Origin: Cytobacillus dafuensis
GTDB taxonomy: Bacteria > Bacillota > Bacilli > Bacillales > Cytobacillaceae
NCBI RefSeq assembly: GCF_007995155.1
Contig: NZ_CP042593.1
Coordinates: 166,001-230,000, forward strand
Direction: 5' to 3'
DNA: 64,000 nucleotides
This document shows, one piece after another, positions 12,836 through 22,457 of this stretch (positions are counted from its first letter, which is position 1; the number at the start of each line of letters is the position of its first letter). Under the pieces are notes generated by a model that was not told the origin of the DNA, did no database searches, and saw nothing but the letters and a program-made list of their open reading frames with translations. The translations under genes were made by a program, and so were the position numbers.

Positions 12836-13483
12836 TTGAAGTGTCCAGCAGAAGTGGTTCTTTATATGCACGAATATTTAGATGAAGAGATCTCAGCCGA
12901 TCATGAACAGGAATTAAGAGCACATCTGCAAAGCTGTAAAGATTGTCAGGCGCATTTTCATGAATTGAGAAAGACAATTGCTCTTGTTCAAAGCATTTCA
13001 CATATACAGGCGCCATCTAATTTCACTGCAAATGTGATGGCTAAGTTGCCTAAGGAGAAGCGTAAGGTTGGATTTCAGCGCTGGATCAGGCAGCATCCGA
13101 TGTTTACGGCAGCTTCTCTGTTCCTTGTATTAATGATAGGGAGTTTTTTCTCCTCTTGGGAACAGGATCGTCAATTATCCGTTTCAAAGCAGCCAAACCT
13201 TGTCGTTCAAAATGATACAGTGATTGTCCCTGAGGGTGAAGTCGTGAAGGGAGACGTCGTTGTAAAAAATGGAAAACTGCAAATAGAAGGCCAAGTAGAA
13301 GGAAATGTGACCGTTATTAACGGTGAAATTAACGGTGAAAAATATTTGGCTTCGGCTGGTCATGTGACTGGAGAAATTAATGAGGTGAATGCTGTTTTTG
13401 ATTGGATGTGGTATCATATCAAAAATACTGCGAAAGAAATAATAAGTGTATTCGAAGGCAGCGAGCCTGAAACAGTTAAATAA
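12836..13483 (+). CDS. rsiW: Anti-sigma-W factor RsiW
   Basis: The predicted protein has 215 residues. I chose the TTG start at 12836 because GAGGGTGAG lies just before it and the protein then begins MKCPAEVV like known RsiW; an in-frame ATG at 12809 would overlap sigW. The N-terminal zinc anti-sigma domain shows the H-x3-C-x2-C pattern (HLQSCKDC). A transmembrane helix lies at about residues 85-107, and the extracytoplasmic part carries polymer-forming-like repeats (VVVKNGKLQIEGQVEGNVTV). It is expected to be cleaved by PrsW and RasP to release SigW. Confidence 0.92.
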   Translation: MKCPAEVVLYMHEYLDEEISADHEQELRAHLQSCKDCQAHFHELRKTIALVQSISHIQAPSNFTANVMAKLPKEKRKVGFQRWIRQHPMFTAASLFLVLMIGSFFSSWEQDRQLSVSKQPNLVVQNDTVIVPEGEVVKGDVVVKNGKLQIEGQVEGNVTVINGEINGEKYLASAGHVTGEINEVNAVFDWMWYHIKNTAKEIISVFEGSEPETVK

Positions 13484-13489
13484 TACGAA

Positions 13490-13529
13490 TAACGGAATCT
13501 TGCTTAAAAGGCAGGGTTCCGTTTTTTTA
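13490..13529 (+). terminator. Terminator of sigW-rsiW
   Basis: ACGGAATC and GGTTCCGT form a stem with a GC-containing loop, followed by TTTTTTT. Confidence 0.8.
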
Positions 13530-13617
13530 TTAAAAGGCACTTAGTCAATTCGAGCGGTATCTAATTCATTTATGTTATAATATTGACGTTACTTAGAAAC
13601 AATGAATTTTTTTTTCT

Positions 13618-13722
13618 AAATGTCTAGCGATAGCGTCTACCCCTCGAGGGAAATACTTTTAATAATCATCACAGGATCAATCTAAATGTTGATCGTTCAG
13701 AAGGCGCCTGTGCTTTTCTTAG
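13618..13722. repeat. Dispersed Bacillus hairpin repeat
   Basis: The stretch has AATGTCTAGCGATAGCGTC, CCCCTCGAGG and AAGGCGCCTGTGCTTTTCTT. This is the layout of a repeat I recognise from many Bacillus intergenic regions (TGTCTAGC...GCGCC...CCCTCGAGG...AAGGCGC...GCTTTTCTT). Internal pairing CACAGG/CCTGTG and GATCAA/TTGATC would make a long stem-loop. Confidence 0.55.
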
Positions 13723-14252
13723 CTAAAAGGAAAGTTTAAGTTTATTAACGTACTAAAGCAAAAAGTGATTTCAATTAAATACTGCTAATAAGATCGCATA
13801 AGTAAAACTAAGGCCTTCGCCGATAGGACTTGGCGAACGCCAAGTTTTTCTAAGCTAATAAGAAATTTTAAGTTTATTAACGTACTAAAGTAAAAATGTG
13901 TTTTCATTTTAATATCTGCTAACAAGATCGCATAAGTAAAACTAAGGCATTCGCCGATAGGACTTGGCGAACGCCAAGTTTTTCTAAGCTAATAAGAAGT
14001 TTTAACTTTATTAACGTACTAAAGTAAAAATGTGTTTTCAATTAAATATCTGCTAATAAGATCGCATAAGTAAAACTAAGGCATTCGCCGATAGGACTTG
14101 GCGAACGCCAAGTTTTTCTAAGCTAATAAGAAATTTTAAGTTTATTAAAGTACTAAAGCAAAATGTGTTTTCAATTAAATACTGCTAATAAGATCGCATA
14201 AGTAAAACTAAGGCCTTCGCCGATAGGACTTGGCGAACGCCAAGTTTTTCTA
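13720..14252 (+). repeat. Four tandem copies of a 134-bp repeat with terminal hairpins
   Basis: Each unit has TTTATTAACGTACTAAAG, then AAGATCGCATAAG, then TTCGCCGATAGGACTTGG, and ends in the hairpin CTTGGCGAACGCCAAG plus TTTTTCT. The hairpins are at 13829-13844, 13963-13978, 14097-14112 and 14229-14244, giving periods of 134, 134 and 132. A fifth, isolated copy is at 53948-54080. The array fills the space before cdaA. Each hairpin looks like an intrinsic terminator, and TTCGCC upstream could pair with GGCGAA to break it. No open frame runs through the array. Confidence 0.85.
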
Positions 14253-14278
14253 ATAAAAATTATATGGAGGAAAGGATA

Positions 14279-15106
14279 ATGTCGTTTTCAGATTTCTCTA
14301 TAATGAAATTTTTAGCTAATACTGTTGACATTCTCCTTGTATGGTACGTCATCTATAAACTCATTATGATTGTGAGAGGAACGAAAGCTGTTCAATTATT
14401 AAAAGGAATCTTTGTCATACTCCTTGTTAAAGTGATCAGTGATAAATTCCACCTCCAAACATTAGGGTGGATGATGCAACAAGTACTTATTTGGGGATTT
14501 TTAGCAATTGCCATAATTTTTCAGCCTGAGTTAAGAAGAGCCCTTGAACAACTGGGAAGAGGAAGATTCTTTTCAAGAACTAGTAATCAAGAAACAGATG
14601 AACAGGAAAAATTAATAGAATCGGTTGTAAAGGCCGTCGATTATATGGCAAAACGTCGTATTGGGGCGCTTATTTCGATTGAACGGGAAACAGGAATGGG
14701 CGACTATATTGAGACAGGCATTCAGCTTGAATCAAAAATTTCATCTGAATTACTCATTAATATATTTATTCCCAATACACCTCTCCATGACGGGGCAGTG
14801 ATTTTACAAAAAAATCATGTTGCAGCAGCTGCATGCTATCTTCCATTATCGGAAAGCCCATTTATTTCTAAAGAGCTTGGGACACGTCACCGGGCGGCAT
14901 TAGGCATTAGTGAGGTGACAGATAGTATTACAGTTATTGTCTCAGAAGAAACAGGAAATATTTCCTTAACGAAAAATGGAGAGTTGCATCGTGATTTAAA
15001 ATTGAATGCATTTAAAGAGATGCTTTCGAAAGAGTTAGTATCTCAAAACAAAGTGAAATCGACTTCTTCAGCTCGTTGGAATTGGAGGGCGAAGAGAAAT
15101 GGATAA
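14279..15106 (+). CDS. cdaA: Diadenylate cyclase CdaA
   Basis: The protein has 275 residues, with the start at 14279 chosen because GGAGGAAAGG lies just before it. It has three N-terminal transmembrane helices (about residues 10-85) and a DAC domain. The catalytic DGA motif is at 171-173 and RHR at 203-205. It condenses two ATP into c-di-AMP, which controls potassium and osmolyte transport. It overlaps cdaR by 8 bases and heads cdaA-cdaR-glmM. CdaR and GlmM are known to bind and modulate it. The unusual feature is the repeat array directly upstream. Confidence 0.96.
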   Translation: MSFSDFSIMKFLANTVDILLVWYVIYKLIMIVRGTKAVQLLKGIFVILLVKVISDKFHLQTLGWMMQQVLIWGFLAIAIIFQPELRRALEQLGRGRFFSRTSNQETDEQEKLIESVVKAVDYMAKRRIGALISIERETGMGDYIETGIQLESKISSELLINIFIPNTPLHDGAVILQKNHVAAAACYLPLSESPFISKELGTRHRAALGISEVTDSITVIVSEETGNISLTKNGELHRDLKLNAFKEMLSKELVSQNKVKSTSSARWNWRAKRNG

Positions 15107-16367
15107 ATTTGATAAGCTTGTAGAAACACGATGGTTTATGAAAATTGTTGCGTTAATTCTAGCATTACTGCTATTCGACTCTGTTTATAACCCTGACAAG
15201 GATGTTTCGAATATTAATGTTCCAAGCGATCAAGACTCGGTCGTTCTATCTGATATTCCGGTGAAAACCTATTATGATACAGATAATCTCGTTGTCACAG
15301 GTGTTCCAGAAACTGTAGACGTAACCTTAACGGGTCCAATAAACGTTCTTCAACAGGCGAAAGCACAAAAAAATTTCGAAGTATATGTTGATTTGTCGGA
15401 TGCGGAAATAGGCACTGAAAGAGTTCCGATCAAGGTTCGAAATCTTTCTGATAAGCTGAAGGCAACAGTGGATCCTGCTAATGTGGACATAAATGTACAA
15501 GAAAAGGTAACAAAGGATTTCAAGGTGGATGTAGAATTTGATCAAGCGTTATTAGAGGATGGTTATATCTCTGAACCACCTGAAGCAGAGCCGAAGTATG
15601 TAACAATCACTGGTGGAAAAGATGTGATTGAAAGAATCAGCTATGTGAAAGCTGTTGTGAATGTAAAAAGGCCAATTAAAGAAACAGTTAGAAGAGAAGC
15701 CCAAATCCAAGTATTAGATCGAGACATGAATAAGCTTGATGTTATGTTGAATCATGATACGGTCGATGTGATTATCCCTGTCAAAAGCTTAAGCAAAACA
15801 GTACCGATAAGGATCATCGAAAAGGGAAGTCCACCAGAAGGCGTCACGATTAATAATATCTCACTTGATGTAAATGAGGTAAAAATTTTCGGAAGCCAAG
15901 AAGCTTTAGACCGGACGGAAAATGTTAGAGTGGAAGTGGATGTTAGCCAGATAAATGGAGATACAGAACTGACGGTGCCTGTTATCATCTCAGATGGAAT
16001 CAATGAAGTGAATCCGAAAGTTGTGAAGGCAACAATTAGTACTAGTGTGAATCAATCAGATACGGGCCAAGATGAAGAGAAAGTTGAAAGCAAAACATTT
16101 TCAAATCTCCCTATTCATCTAACGGGCCTTTCCAATCAGTTTGAGGCATCCGTTCAATCACCTCCTAATGGTGTTAGTCTAACGGTTACAGGAAAAAGCG
16201 GGTTGATTGAGCAGCTAAAAGCAAGTGATTTCCAAGTTTTTCTTGATTTATCTAATTTAACTGAAGGCGACCATGATGTAAAAATTAAAGTAAATGGCCC
16301 AGAAGATGTGCAGTGGAAGCTGGCAACGGAAGTAGCAAAAGTATCAATTACACAAAAGGAAGTCTAA
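15099..16367 (+). CDS. cdaR: CdaA regulator CdaR (YbbR-domain protein)
   Basis: A 422-residue protein with one N-terminal membrane helix (about residues 13-27) followed by extracytoplasmic YbbR repeats. About four copies of an 80-residue beta-rich unit can be seen, each with a VDLSDAEIG, VNVKRP, VDVSQING or LDLSNLTEG type turn. It binds CdaA in the membrane and alters c-di-AMP synthesis. The coding region starts inside the end of cdaA. The spacing to glmM (37 bases, with its own GGAGAG site) keeps the three genes in one operon. Confidence 0.93.
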   Translation: MDKFDKLVETRWFMKIVALILALLLFDSVYNPDKDVSNINVPSDQDSVVLSDIPVKTYYDTDNLVVTGVPETVDVTLTGPINVLQQAKAQKNFEVYVDLSDAEIGTERVPIKVRNLSDKLKATVDPANVDINVQEKVTKDFKVDVEFDQALLEDGYISEPPEAEPKYVTITGGKDVIERISYVKAVVNVKRPIKETVRREAQIQVLDRDMNKLDVMLNHDTVDVIIPVKSLSKTVPIRIIEKGSPPEGVTINNISLDVNEVKIFGSQEALDRTENVRVEVDVSQINGDTELTVPVIISDGINEVNPKVVKATISTSVNQSDTGQDEEKVESKTFSNLPIHLTGLSNQFEASVQSPPNGVSLTVTGKSGLIEQLKASDFQVFLDLSNLTEGDHDVKIKVNGPEDVQWKLATEVAKVSITQKEV

Positions 16368-16404
16368 TATATAGAACACAAAAGGATAAGGAGAGAATAA
16401 TCAA

Positions 16405-17757
16405 ATGGGAAAATATTTCGGTACCGATGGGGTGCGTGGAGTTGCTAATAGTGAGCTCACACCTGAATTAGCTTTTAAATTAGGCCGTTTTGGAGGATAT
16501 GTTCTGACAAAGGATAAAAGTCGTCCAAAGGTGTTAATTGGGCGTGATACTCGTATTTCTGGTCATATGCTTGAAGGGGCACTCGTTTCAGGATTATTAT
16601 CGATTGGTGCGGAGGTTATGCGTTTAGGCGTGATTTCAACACCAGGAGTTGCATTTTTAACAAAAGCCCTAGGAGCGGAAGCAGGTGTCATGATTTCAGC
16701 ATCCCATAACCCTGTGGCAGACAATGGGATTAAATTTTTCGGTCCGGATGGATTTAAGCTTTCTGATGAGCAAGAGGCTGAGATTGAAAGTTTTATGGAT
16801 TTAGAAGAAGATCAGCTTCCACGACCTGTTGGAGCAGAGATTGGACAAGTGAATGATTACTTCGAAGGCGGACAGAAATACCTTCAATTTTTGAAGCAAA
16901 CCGTTGATGAGGATTTCTCTGGCATTCATATTGCATTAGATTGTGCGCACGGTGCCACTTCCTCTCTTGCTTCTCACTTGTTTGCTGATTTAGATGCAGA
17001 TATATCCGTGATTGGAGCTTCTCCAAATGGATTAAATATTAATGATGGGGTAGGAAGTACTCATCCAGCGACACTTGCTGCCTTCCTAAAGGAAAAGGGA
17101 GCGGATGTTGGTTTATCCTTTGATGGGGATGGCGATCGCCTCATTGCGATTGATGAAAATGGAGAAATAGTCGATGGCGACCAAATTATGTATATTTGCG
17201 GAAAATACTTGAAGGAACAGGGCAGATTAAGACATAGTACCGTTGTTTCCACTGTGATGAGTAACCTTGGTTTTTATAAAGCATTGGAAGCAAATGAAAT
17301 TCAAAGTATCCCAACTGCCGTCGGCGATCGTTATGTTGTAGAAGAGATGAAGAAGAATGGCTATAATCTTGGAGGAGAGCAATCAGGCCATATCATTTTC
17401 CTTGATTATATTACTACAGGTGATGGACTTCTTACTGGCCTTCAGCTCGTTAACATTATGAAAATGACCAAGAAGTCATTATCAGAGCTAGCGAAAGAGA
17501 TGAAGAAATTCCCGCAAAAGCTCGTTAATATTCGTGTAACGGATAAACATCATGTAACAGATAATGAAAAAGTAAGTGCCGTCATTTCTGAAGTAGAGAA
17601 GGAAATGAATGGAAATGGACGAATTCTAGTTCGCCCTTCTGGAACGGAGCCGCTTGTTCGGGTTATGGCTGAAGCTCCAACTGAAGAGCTATGCAACTCC
17701 TATGTAGAAAGAATAGCAGCTGTCGTCGTAGAGGAAATGGGTTTAAAGGAAGAGTAA
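16405..17757 (+). CDS. glmM: Phosphoglucosamine mutase GlmM
   Basis: A 450-residue alpha-D-phosphohexomutase that converts glucosamine-6-phosphate to glucosamine-1-phosphate for UDP-GlcNAc synthesis. The phosphorylated serine is Ser100 in SASHNP (98-103), the metal loop is DGDGDR near 240-245, and the phosphate-binding RPSGTEP lies near 410. All are intact. The start [12 protein letters not shown] and length are typical. The protein also binds CdaA and inhibits it in Bacillus, which fits the operon. A terminator follows. Confidence 0.97.
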   Translation: MGKYFGTDGVRGVANSELTPELAFKLGRFGGYVLTKDKSRPKVLIGRDTRISGHMLEGALVSGLLSIGAEVMRLGVISTPGVAFLTKALGAEAGVMISASHNPVADNGIKFFGPDGFKLSDEQEAEIESFMDLEEDQLPRPVGAEIGQVNDYFEGGQKYLQFLKQTVDEDFSGIHIALDCAHGATSSLASHLFADLDADISVIGASPNGLNINDGVGSTHPATLAAFLKEKGADVGLSFDGDGDRLIAIDENGEIVDGDQIMYICGKYLKEQGRLRHSTVVSTVMSNLGFYKALEANEIQSIPTAVGDRYVVEEMKKNGYNLGGEQSGHIIFLDYITTGDGLLTGLQLVNIMKMTKKSLSELAKEMKKFPQKLVNIRVTDKHHVTDNEKVSAVISEVEKEMNGNGRILVRPSGTEPLVRVMAEAPTEELCNSYVERIAAVVVEEMGLKEE

Positions 17758-17762
17758 ACAAG

Positions 17763-17807
17763 CTATGCATAAGGGAACGAAATGGTTCTCTTATGCATAT
17801 TTTTATA
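17763..17807 (+). terminator. Terminator of cdaA-cdaR-glmM
   Basis: TATGCATAAG and CTTATGCATA form a 10-bp stem (with GAAC/GGTTC extension inside), followed by TTTTTAT. Confidence 0.85.
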
Positions 17808-17914
17808 GTAGGAATCATTTCCGCATTTCTTAGTTGACTTAAGAGTTTTGCTTGTTGTATGATATTAATGTTTTTCACCTCTTCATGTTGAAAGGAAAGG
17901 TGGGCAGAGGTTTA

Positions 17915-18130
17915 ATCAAATATAAGCGCCAGGACTAATCCGCGGACGACAAATGGATTAGTTGACGAGGTGGGGGTTTATCGAAGTTTTCGGCGGATGC
18001 CTCCCGGTTTCAAGCAAACCGATATCTCATCTTTAAAACATTAGGGTAACCTAATGCACAAAGGGATGGGAATGCTAGTAGAGGAGCCGGATGCAAAGCA
18101 TTCTGGTATTGAAAAACTAGAAAAATGAAT
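17915..18130 (+). ncRNA. glmS ribozyme (GlcN6P-responsive self-cleaving riboswitch)
   Basis: The conserved core is present: AGCGCCAGGACT, GACGAGG, GGGTTTATCG, TTCGGCGGATGCCTCCCGG, then the P3 and P4 arms (ATTAGGGTAACCTAAT at about 18039-18054). The expected cleavage is between A17925 and G17926. Glucosamine-6-phosphate acts as the catalytic cofactor, and cleavage destabilises the glmS mRNA, so glmS is turned down when its product is plentiful. Confidence 0.95.
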
Positions 18131-18148
18131 TCATTACATTACAGAGAT

Positions 18149-18190
18149 AAGGGGCAAGAATGTCCCTTTGGCTTCTTGCCCCTTCTATTT
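18149..18190 (+). terminator. Hairpin between ribozyme and glmS
   Basis: A perfect 12-bp stem AAGGGGCAAGAA/TTCTTGCCCCTT followed by CTATTTT ends just before the glmS ribosome site (AGGAGG). It looks like an intrinsic terminator or a leader-stabilising stem. Which applies cannot be told from sequence. Confidence 0.55.
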
Positions 18191-18206
18191 TAGGAGGAAC
18201 AGAAGT

Positions 18207-20009
18207 ATGTGTGGTATCGTAGGATATATTGGAAATAATGATTCGAAAGAAATTTTGCTAAAAGGCTTAGAAAAGCTTGAATATAGAGGGTATGATTCAG
18301 CAGGAATCGCTGTTTTGAATGAGAGTAAAGTCCAAGTTTTTAAAGAAAAAGGCCGCATTGCCGATTTACGCAATACTGTAGATTTTGATGTTCTTGCCCA
18401 TGTAGGGATTGGTCATACTCGTTGGGCAACACACGGAGTGCCAAGCACGGTAAATGCTCACCCGCATCAAAGTACATCTGGCCGTTTTACCCTTGTTCAT
18501 AATGGTGTCATCGAAAACTATGAAAGCTTAAAGCGTGAATACCTGCAAGGCGTTTCTTTTATTAGTGATACAGATACAGAGGTTATCGTTCAGCTGATTG
18601 GATTATTTGCTGGCGAGGGATTGGCAACTGATGAAGCGTTCCGTAAAACGCTGACACTATTAAAAGGCTCCTATGCACTTGCGCTTTTAGACGAGCAGGA
18701 CAATGAAACGATTTACGTTGCAAAGAATAAAAGCCCGCTTCTTGTTGGCTTAGGTGAAACATTTAATGTTGTCGCATCAGACGCAATGGCTATGATTCAA
18801 GTAACAGATCAGTATGTTGAACTAATGGACAAGGAACTGGTCATCGTGAAAGAAGATAAGGTAGTCATCCAAAATTTAAATGGCGAGATCATTACTCGTG
18901 ATCCATATACGGCGGAATTAGACGCAAGCGATATTGAAAAAGGCACATATCCTCACTATATGCTGAAGGAAATTGATGAGCAGCCTTTAGTGATGCGTAA
19001 GATCATTCAAAATTACCAAGATGATCAAGGGAACTTAACCATTGACCAAGAGATCATTGATGCAATGAATGATGCCGACCGTATTTATATTATTGCTGCG
19101 GGAACATCTTATCATGCTGGATTAGTTGGGAAACAGTTCATCGAAAAGATGGCTAAAATTCCAGTGGAAGTCCATATTTCCAGTGAGTTTGGCTATAATA
19201 TGCCTTTACTTCCTGAGAAGCCGCTATTTATCTTTATTTCTCAGAGCGGAGAAACAGCTGACAGCCGTGCGGTTCTTGTGAAAGTGAAGGAAATGGGCTA
19301 TAAAGCCATCACCATTACGAACGTACCAGGTTCTACATTATCACGTGAAGCGGATTACACGCTATTGCTTCATGCAGGCCCGGAAATTGCAGTTGCTTCT
19401 ACAAAGGCTTATACAGCTCAGCTGGCCGTTTTAGTCATTTTGGCAGAGGTAACAGCAAAGCGCCGTGGAATGAAGCTAGGACTTGATCTAGTTCATGAGC
19501 TAGGAATCATCGCAAATGCTATGGAAGTGCTTTGCAATGAAAAAGAAGAATTTGAATCCATTGCCCGTGAATTTTTAACAGTTACCCGCAATGCATTCTT
19601 CATCGGCCGTGGATTAGACTTCTACGTTGGCCTTGAAGGTGCACTTAAACTGAAAGAAATCTCTTATATTCAAGCTGAAGGATTTGCTGGCGGCGAATTA
19701 AAGCACGGTACGATTGCTTTAATCGAAGAAGGCACTCCAGTAATCGCCTTAGCAACACAAGAAAGTGTTAATTTAGGTATCCGCGGCAACGTACAAGAAG
19801 TAGCTGCCCGTGGAGCATACGCGTGCATTATCTCCATGAAAGGACTGGAAGCGGAAGGAGATACCTTTGTGATTCCAGAAGTGCACGATCTATTAACACC
19901 TCTTATCTCTGTTATTCCATTACAACTCATTTCTTACTATGCTGCCTTACACCGTGATTGTGATGTTGACAAGCCAAGGAATTTGGCGAAGAGTGTTACG
20001 GTGGAGTAG
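18207..20009 (+). CDS. glmS: Glutamine-fructose-6-phosphate aminotransferase GlmS
   Basis: The protein has 600 residues and makes glucosamine-6-phosphate from fructose-6-phosphate and glutamine. The start is the ATG at 18207, with AGGAGG before it, giving MCGIVGYIG, where Cys becomes the N-terminal nucleophile after Met removal. An earlier in-frame start at 18168 lies in the leader hairpin and is rejected. The glutaminase domain is at 2-220, and two SIS sugar-binding domains follow (for example SQSGETADS and STKAYT). It ends [13 protein letters not shown], the conserved stretch whose DNA is the Tn7 TnsD target. The Tn7-like element starts 26 bases after the stop. Confidence 0.97.
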   Translation: MCGIVGYIGNNDSKEILLKGLEKLEYRGYDSAGIAVLNESKVQVFKEKGRIADLRNTVDFDVLAHVGIGHTRWATHGVPSTVNAHPHQSTSGRFTLVHNGVIENYESLKREYLQGVSFISDTDTEVIVQLIGLFAGEGLATDEAFRKTLTLLKGSYALALLDEQDNETIYVAKNKSPLLVGLGETFNVVASDAMAMIQVTDQYVELMDKELVIVKEDKVVIQNLNGEIITRDPYTAELDASDIEKGTYPHYMLKEIDEQPLVMRKIIQNYQDDQGNLTIDQEIIDAMNDADRIYIIAAGTSYHAGLVGKQFIEKMAKIPVEVHISSEFGYNMPLLPEKPLFIFISQSGETADSRAVLVKVKEMGYKAITITNVPGSTLSREADYTLLLHAGPEIAVASTKAYTAQLAVLVILAEVTAKRRGMKLGLDLVHELGIIANAMEVLCNEKEEFESIAREFLTVTRNAFFIGRGLDFYVGLEGALKLKEISYIQAEGFAGGELKHGTIALIEEGTPVIALATQESVNLGIRGNVQEVAARGAYACIISMKGLEAEGDTFVIPEVHDLLTPLISVIPLQLISYYAALHRDCDVDKPRNLAKSVTVE

Positions 20010-20029
20010 GGTGTAGTGTGGGAAAGATT

Positions 20030-20034
20030 ATTTT
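20030..20034. repeat. Target-site duplication, left copy
   Basis: ATTTT here equals ATTTT at 42621-42625 on the far side of the element, the 5-bp duplication expected of Tn7 family transposition. Confidence 0.88.
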
Positions 20035-20104
20035 TGTGGATTTTAATATAAAATGTCACAAGTTTTAACTTAAAATGACACAAGATTTTAACATCGTGTG
20101 ACAT
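20035..20104 (+). repeat. Element end next to glmS with three TnsB-type sites
   Basis: After TGTGG the motif TTTTAA-(n)-ATG(T/A)CA recurs three times: 20041-20058, 20063-20081 and 20086-20104. The starts are 22-23 bases apart, about two helical turns, so all sites would face the same side of the DNA. Confidence 0.85.
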
Positions 20105-20130
20105 AATAAATAAATCCATCTATGTAATTT

Positions 20131-20178
20131 AGAATCGTGATAAGTGCCTTGGCACTTTATCACGATTCTTTTTTTGTT
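20131..20178 (+). terminator. Strong terminator just inside the element
   Basis: AGAATCGTGATAA pairs with TTATCACGATTCT, with an inner GTGCC/GGCAC stem, followed by seven T. It would stop glmS transcription before it reaches the cargo. Confidence 0.88.
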
Positions 20179-20228
20179 TAAAAAATCTAACTGAGGAAAG
20201 AAGCTACACAATAAATTCGATAAAAATA

Positions 20229-20277
20229 AAAAACTGGGCATTTGAATTAACTATTCTTCTCATTGCTCAGTTTTTTA
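20229..20277. terminator. Terminator facing the Cys-rich gene
   Basis: AAAAAACTGGGCA pairs imperfectly with TGCTCAGTTTTTT. T runs on both strands suit the minus-strand gene that ends at 20295. Confidence 0.65.
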
Positions 20278-20294
20278 TTTCAGCAAAAGTACAT

Positions 20295-20471
20295 CTATAT
20301 AATTTTGCCTAGCCTAGTACCACCGCTATTGCAGTTAGGGCAATTAGTTGAAAAGAAACCAGAGTTTGCACATACATTACAATATGTTTTATTGCAATCA
20401 TAACACTTGTATACCTCTACATCTTCTTCATTACAACCACAGTTCATACACATAGCAAAGGTTGATGCCAT
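20295..20471 (-). CDS. Small cysteine-rich zinc-ribbon-like protein, 58 residues
   Basis: A complete short gene. It begins MASTFAMCMNCGCNEEDV, then has CYDC, CNVC and CPNC pairs, and ends TRLGKII. The four CxxC-type knuckles suggest two treble-clef or zinc-ribbon zinc sites. A near-perfect ribosome site (AAGGAGGAG) precedes the ATG, which makes the gene credible despite its size. It is the cargo gene nearest glmS. The function is unknown to me; a nucleic-acid or protein adaptor is possible. Confidence 0.7.
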   Translation of the reverse strand: MASTFAMCMNCGCNEEDVEVYKCYDCNKTYCNVCANSGFFSTNCPNCNSGGTRLGKII

Positions 20472-20936
20472 AGTAATCTCCTCCTTAAATGGTATTGGTT
20501 TTTATTTTCATTAAAATTATTTCCAATAAAAACGCTGAAATATCCCTTTTAGTAATTCATACACTTTTCCCTTCCATGCTTCAAATTTGTTGAATCCCTA
20601 TTCAGTTTGGATAGGGATTTTTTTCTTGATTCTCAATTCTGAATTCATATTTCTGAATCTGTATTCACCTTCCACCGTGGATTATATTAATATCTATAAA
20701 TGCTATGAAGTCGTTTAATGTGGATATTGTCGAACTGAATATGGATAATCACCTTTAAAAGATATAATCAACATTAAGCTATTAATACCTTTATTGCGGT
20801 GTAAAAAATGACAACAATAGCAATTTTGAGTTACTGTTTTTAATTTAGGTAAATTATTACCAAAAGCTGAATTTTACTGTACAATTATATTTATATTTGA
20901 CACTGCAAGAGTAGGATTGACTAGGAGGATATACAT
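20472..20936. other. Gene-free stretch before hsdM
   Basis: It holds a hairpin terminator AATCCCTAT/ATAGGGATT plus TTTTTT at about 20593-20625 and repeated GAATTC/TTCTGAAT words at 20625-20665. The rest is AT-rich with no open frame. A promoter for hsdM is likely within 20850-20920 but none matches consensus well. Confidence 0.5.
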
Positions 20937-22457
20937 ATGGCAACAGCAAATATTGGTTTTGAAGAACAATTATGGAGTATGGCGGATAAATTACGTGGTT
21001 CAATGGATTCGGGTGAATATAAAAACGTTGTATTAGGATTATTATTTTTGAAATATGTATCAGATGCATTTGAAGAAAGACATGCGGAACTTGAGGCTGA
21101 TGAATTTGCAGATGCAGAAGACCGAGATGAATATGTGATGGACAATATCTTCTGGGTTCCAAAAGAAGCACGCTGGTCATTCATTAAAGATAACGCAAAG
21201 AAGCCGGAGATTGGGCAGATTATTGATAAAGCTATGATTGCAATAGAGAAAGAGAATGCTTCTTTGCAAGGTGTTTTACCAAAAGATTACGCACGTCCAG
21301 CACTAGATAAAGTACGTCTTGGAGAAACAATTGACTTATTTTCTTTCAAAGTAGGGGATGAAGAAAGTCGTTCAAAAGATGTATTAGGACGAGTATATGA
21401 ATATTTCTTGAGTAAGTTTGCGAGCGCTGAAGGGAAAAATGGCGGTGAGTTCTATACACCATCCTCAGTTGTTCGTCTGTTGGTTGAAATGCTAGAGCCA
21501 TATAAGGGACGTATTTATGACCCTTGTTGTGGTTCAGGTGGGATGTTCGTGCAAAGTGAAAAATTCGTTGAAGAACATCAAGGTAAACTAGGGGATATTG
21601 CAGTTTATGGTCAAGAATCAAATCCTACAACGTGGAAGCTTTGTAAAATGAATTTAGCTATTCGTGGTATTGATGGAAACATTGGTACGCACAATGCTGA
21701 TACTTTCCATAATGATTTACATAAGGGCTTAAAGGCAGATTATATTTTAGCCAATCCACCATTCAATATTAAAGATTGGGGTGGGGATAAATTACGTGAA
21801 GATGTTCGATGGCAATATGGTACACCGCCAACAAGCAACGCGAACTATGCATGGATTCAGCATATGGTTTCAAAGTTAGCACCAGCAGGAACAGCAGGTT
21901 TTGTGTTAGCAAATGGTTCGATGTCTTCTAATACTTCTGGTGAAGGCGAAATTCGAAAAAACTTAATTGAAGCTGATTTAGTGGAGTGTATTGTAACGTT
22001 ACCAGGGCAATTGTTTTATTCCACACAAATTCCTGTTTGTATTTGGTTTGTATCGAAAAACAAATCAAAAACAGGCAGGCGTGCTCGTAACGGGGAGATT
22101 CTATTTATTGATGCGCGGAAACTTGGCTTCATGGCAGACCGCACCCATAAAGAATTTACTGGCGAGGACCTCAAGAAAGTTACTAATGCCTTCCATTCAT
22201 GGCGTGGAACGGTGGATGAACAATATGAAGATGTTCAAGGTTTTTGCAAAGCAGCAACGCTTGAAGAAGTACGAAACAATGATTACATCTTAACGCCTGG
22301 TCGTTATGTAGGATTAGAAGAAGCAGGAGAAGATGGGGAACCATTTGAGGAAAAAATGGCTCGTTTAACAAATGAGTTATCAGAGCTATTTGTGAAATCA
22401 AAAGAGCTAGAAGACCAAATTCGCCAAGCTTTAGGGGGAATTGGGTATGTCATTTGA
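20937..22457 (+). CDS. hsdM: Type I restriction-modification DNA methyltransferase subunit HsdM
   Basis: The 506-residue protein has an N-terminal HsdM_N helical domain (about 5-140) and an N6-adenine methylase domain. The AdoMet motif DPCCGSGGM is near residues 195-203 and the catalytic NPPF near 272. It methylates adenine at sites chosen by HsdS and forms an M2S core with it. GGAGG precedes the ATG. The 3' end overlaps hsdS by 11 bases, so translation is coupled. All motifs are intact. Confidence 0.95.
   Translation: MATANIGFEEQLWSMADKLRGSMDSGEYKNVVLGLLFLKYVSDAFEERHAELEADEFADAEDRDEYVMDNIFWVPKEARWSFIKDNAKKPEIGQIIDKAMIAIEKENASLQGVLPKDYARPALDKVRLGETIDLFSFKVGDEESRSKDVLGRVYEYFLSKFASAEGKNGGEFYTPSSVVRLLVEMLEPYKGRIYDPCCGSGGMFVQSEKFVEEHQGKLGDIAVYGQESNPTTWKLCKMNLAIRGIDGNIGTHNADTFHNDLHKGLKADYILANPPFNIKDWGGDKLREDVRWQYGTPPTSNANYAWIQHMVSKLAPAGTAGFVLANGSMSSNTSGEGEIRKNLIEADLVECIVTLPGQLFYSTQIPVCIWFVSKNKSKTGRRARNGEILFIDARKLGFMADRTHKEFTGEDLKKVTNAFHSWRGTVDEQYEDVQGFCKAATLEEVRNNDYILTPGRYVGLEEAGEDGEPFEEKMARLTNELSELFVKSKELEDQIRQALGGIGYVI

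Noticed and set aside
13720..14252. Tandem array considered as a CRISPR array
   Set aside because: The units are 134 bp and alike throughout, with no unique spacers and no cas genes in the window.
18168..18206. Earlier start for glmS
   Set aside because: It lies in the leader hairpin, has no ribosome site, and would bury the N-terminal nucleophilic Cys.
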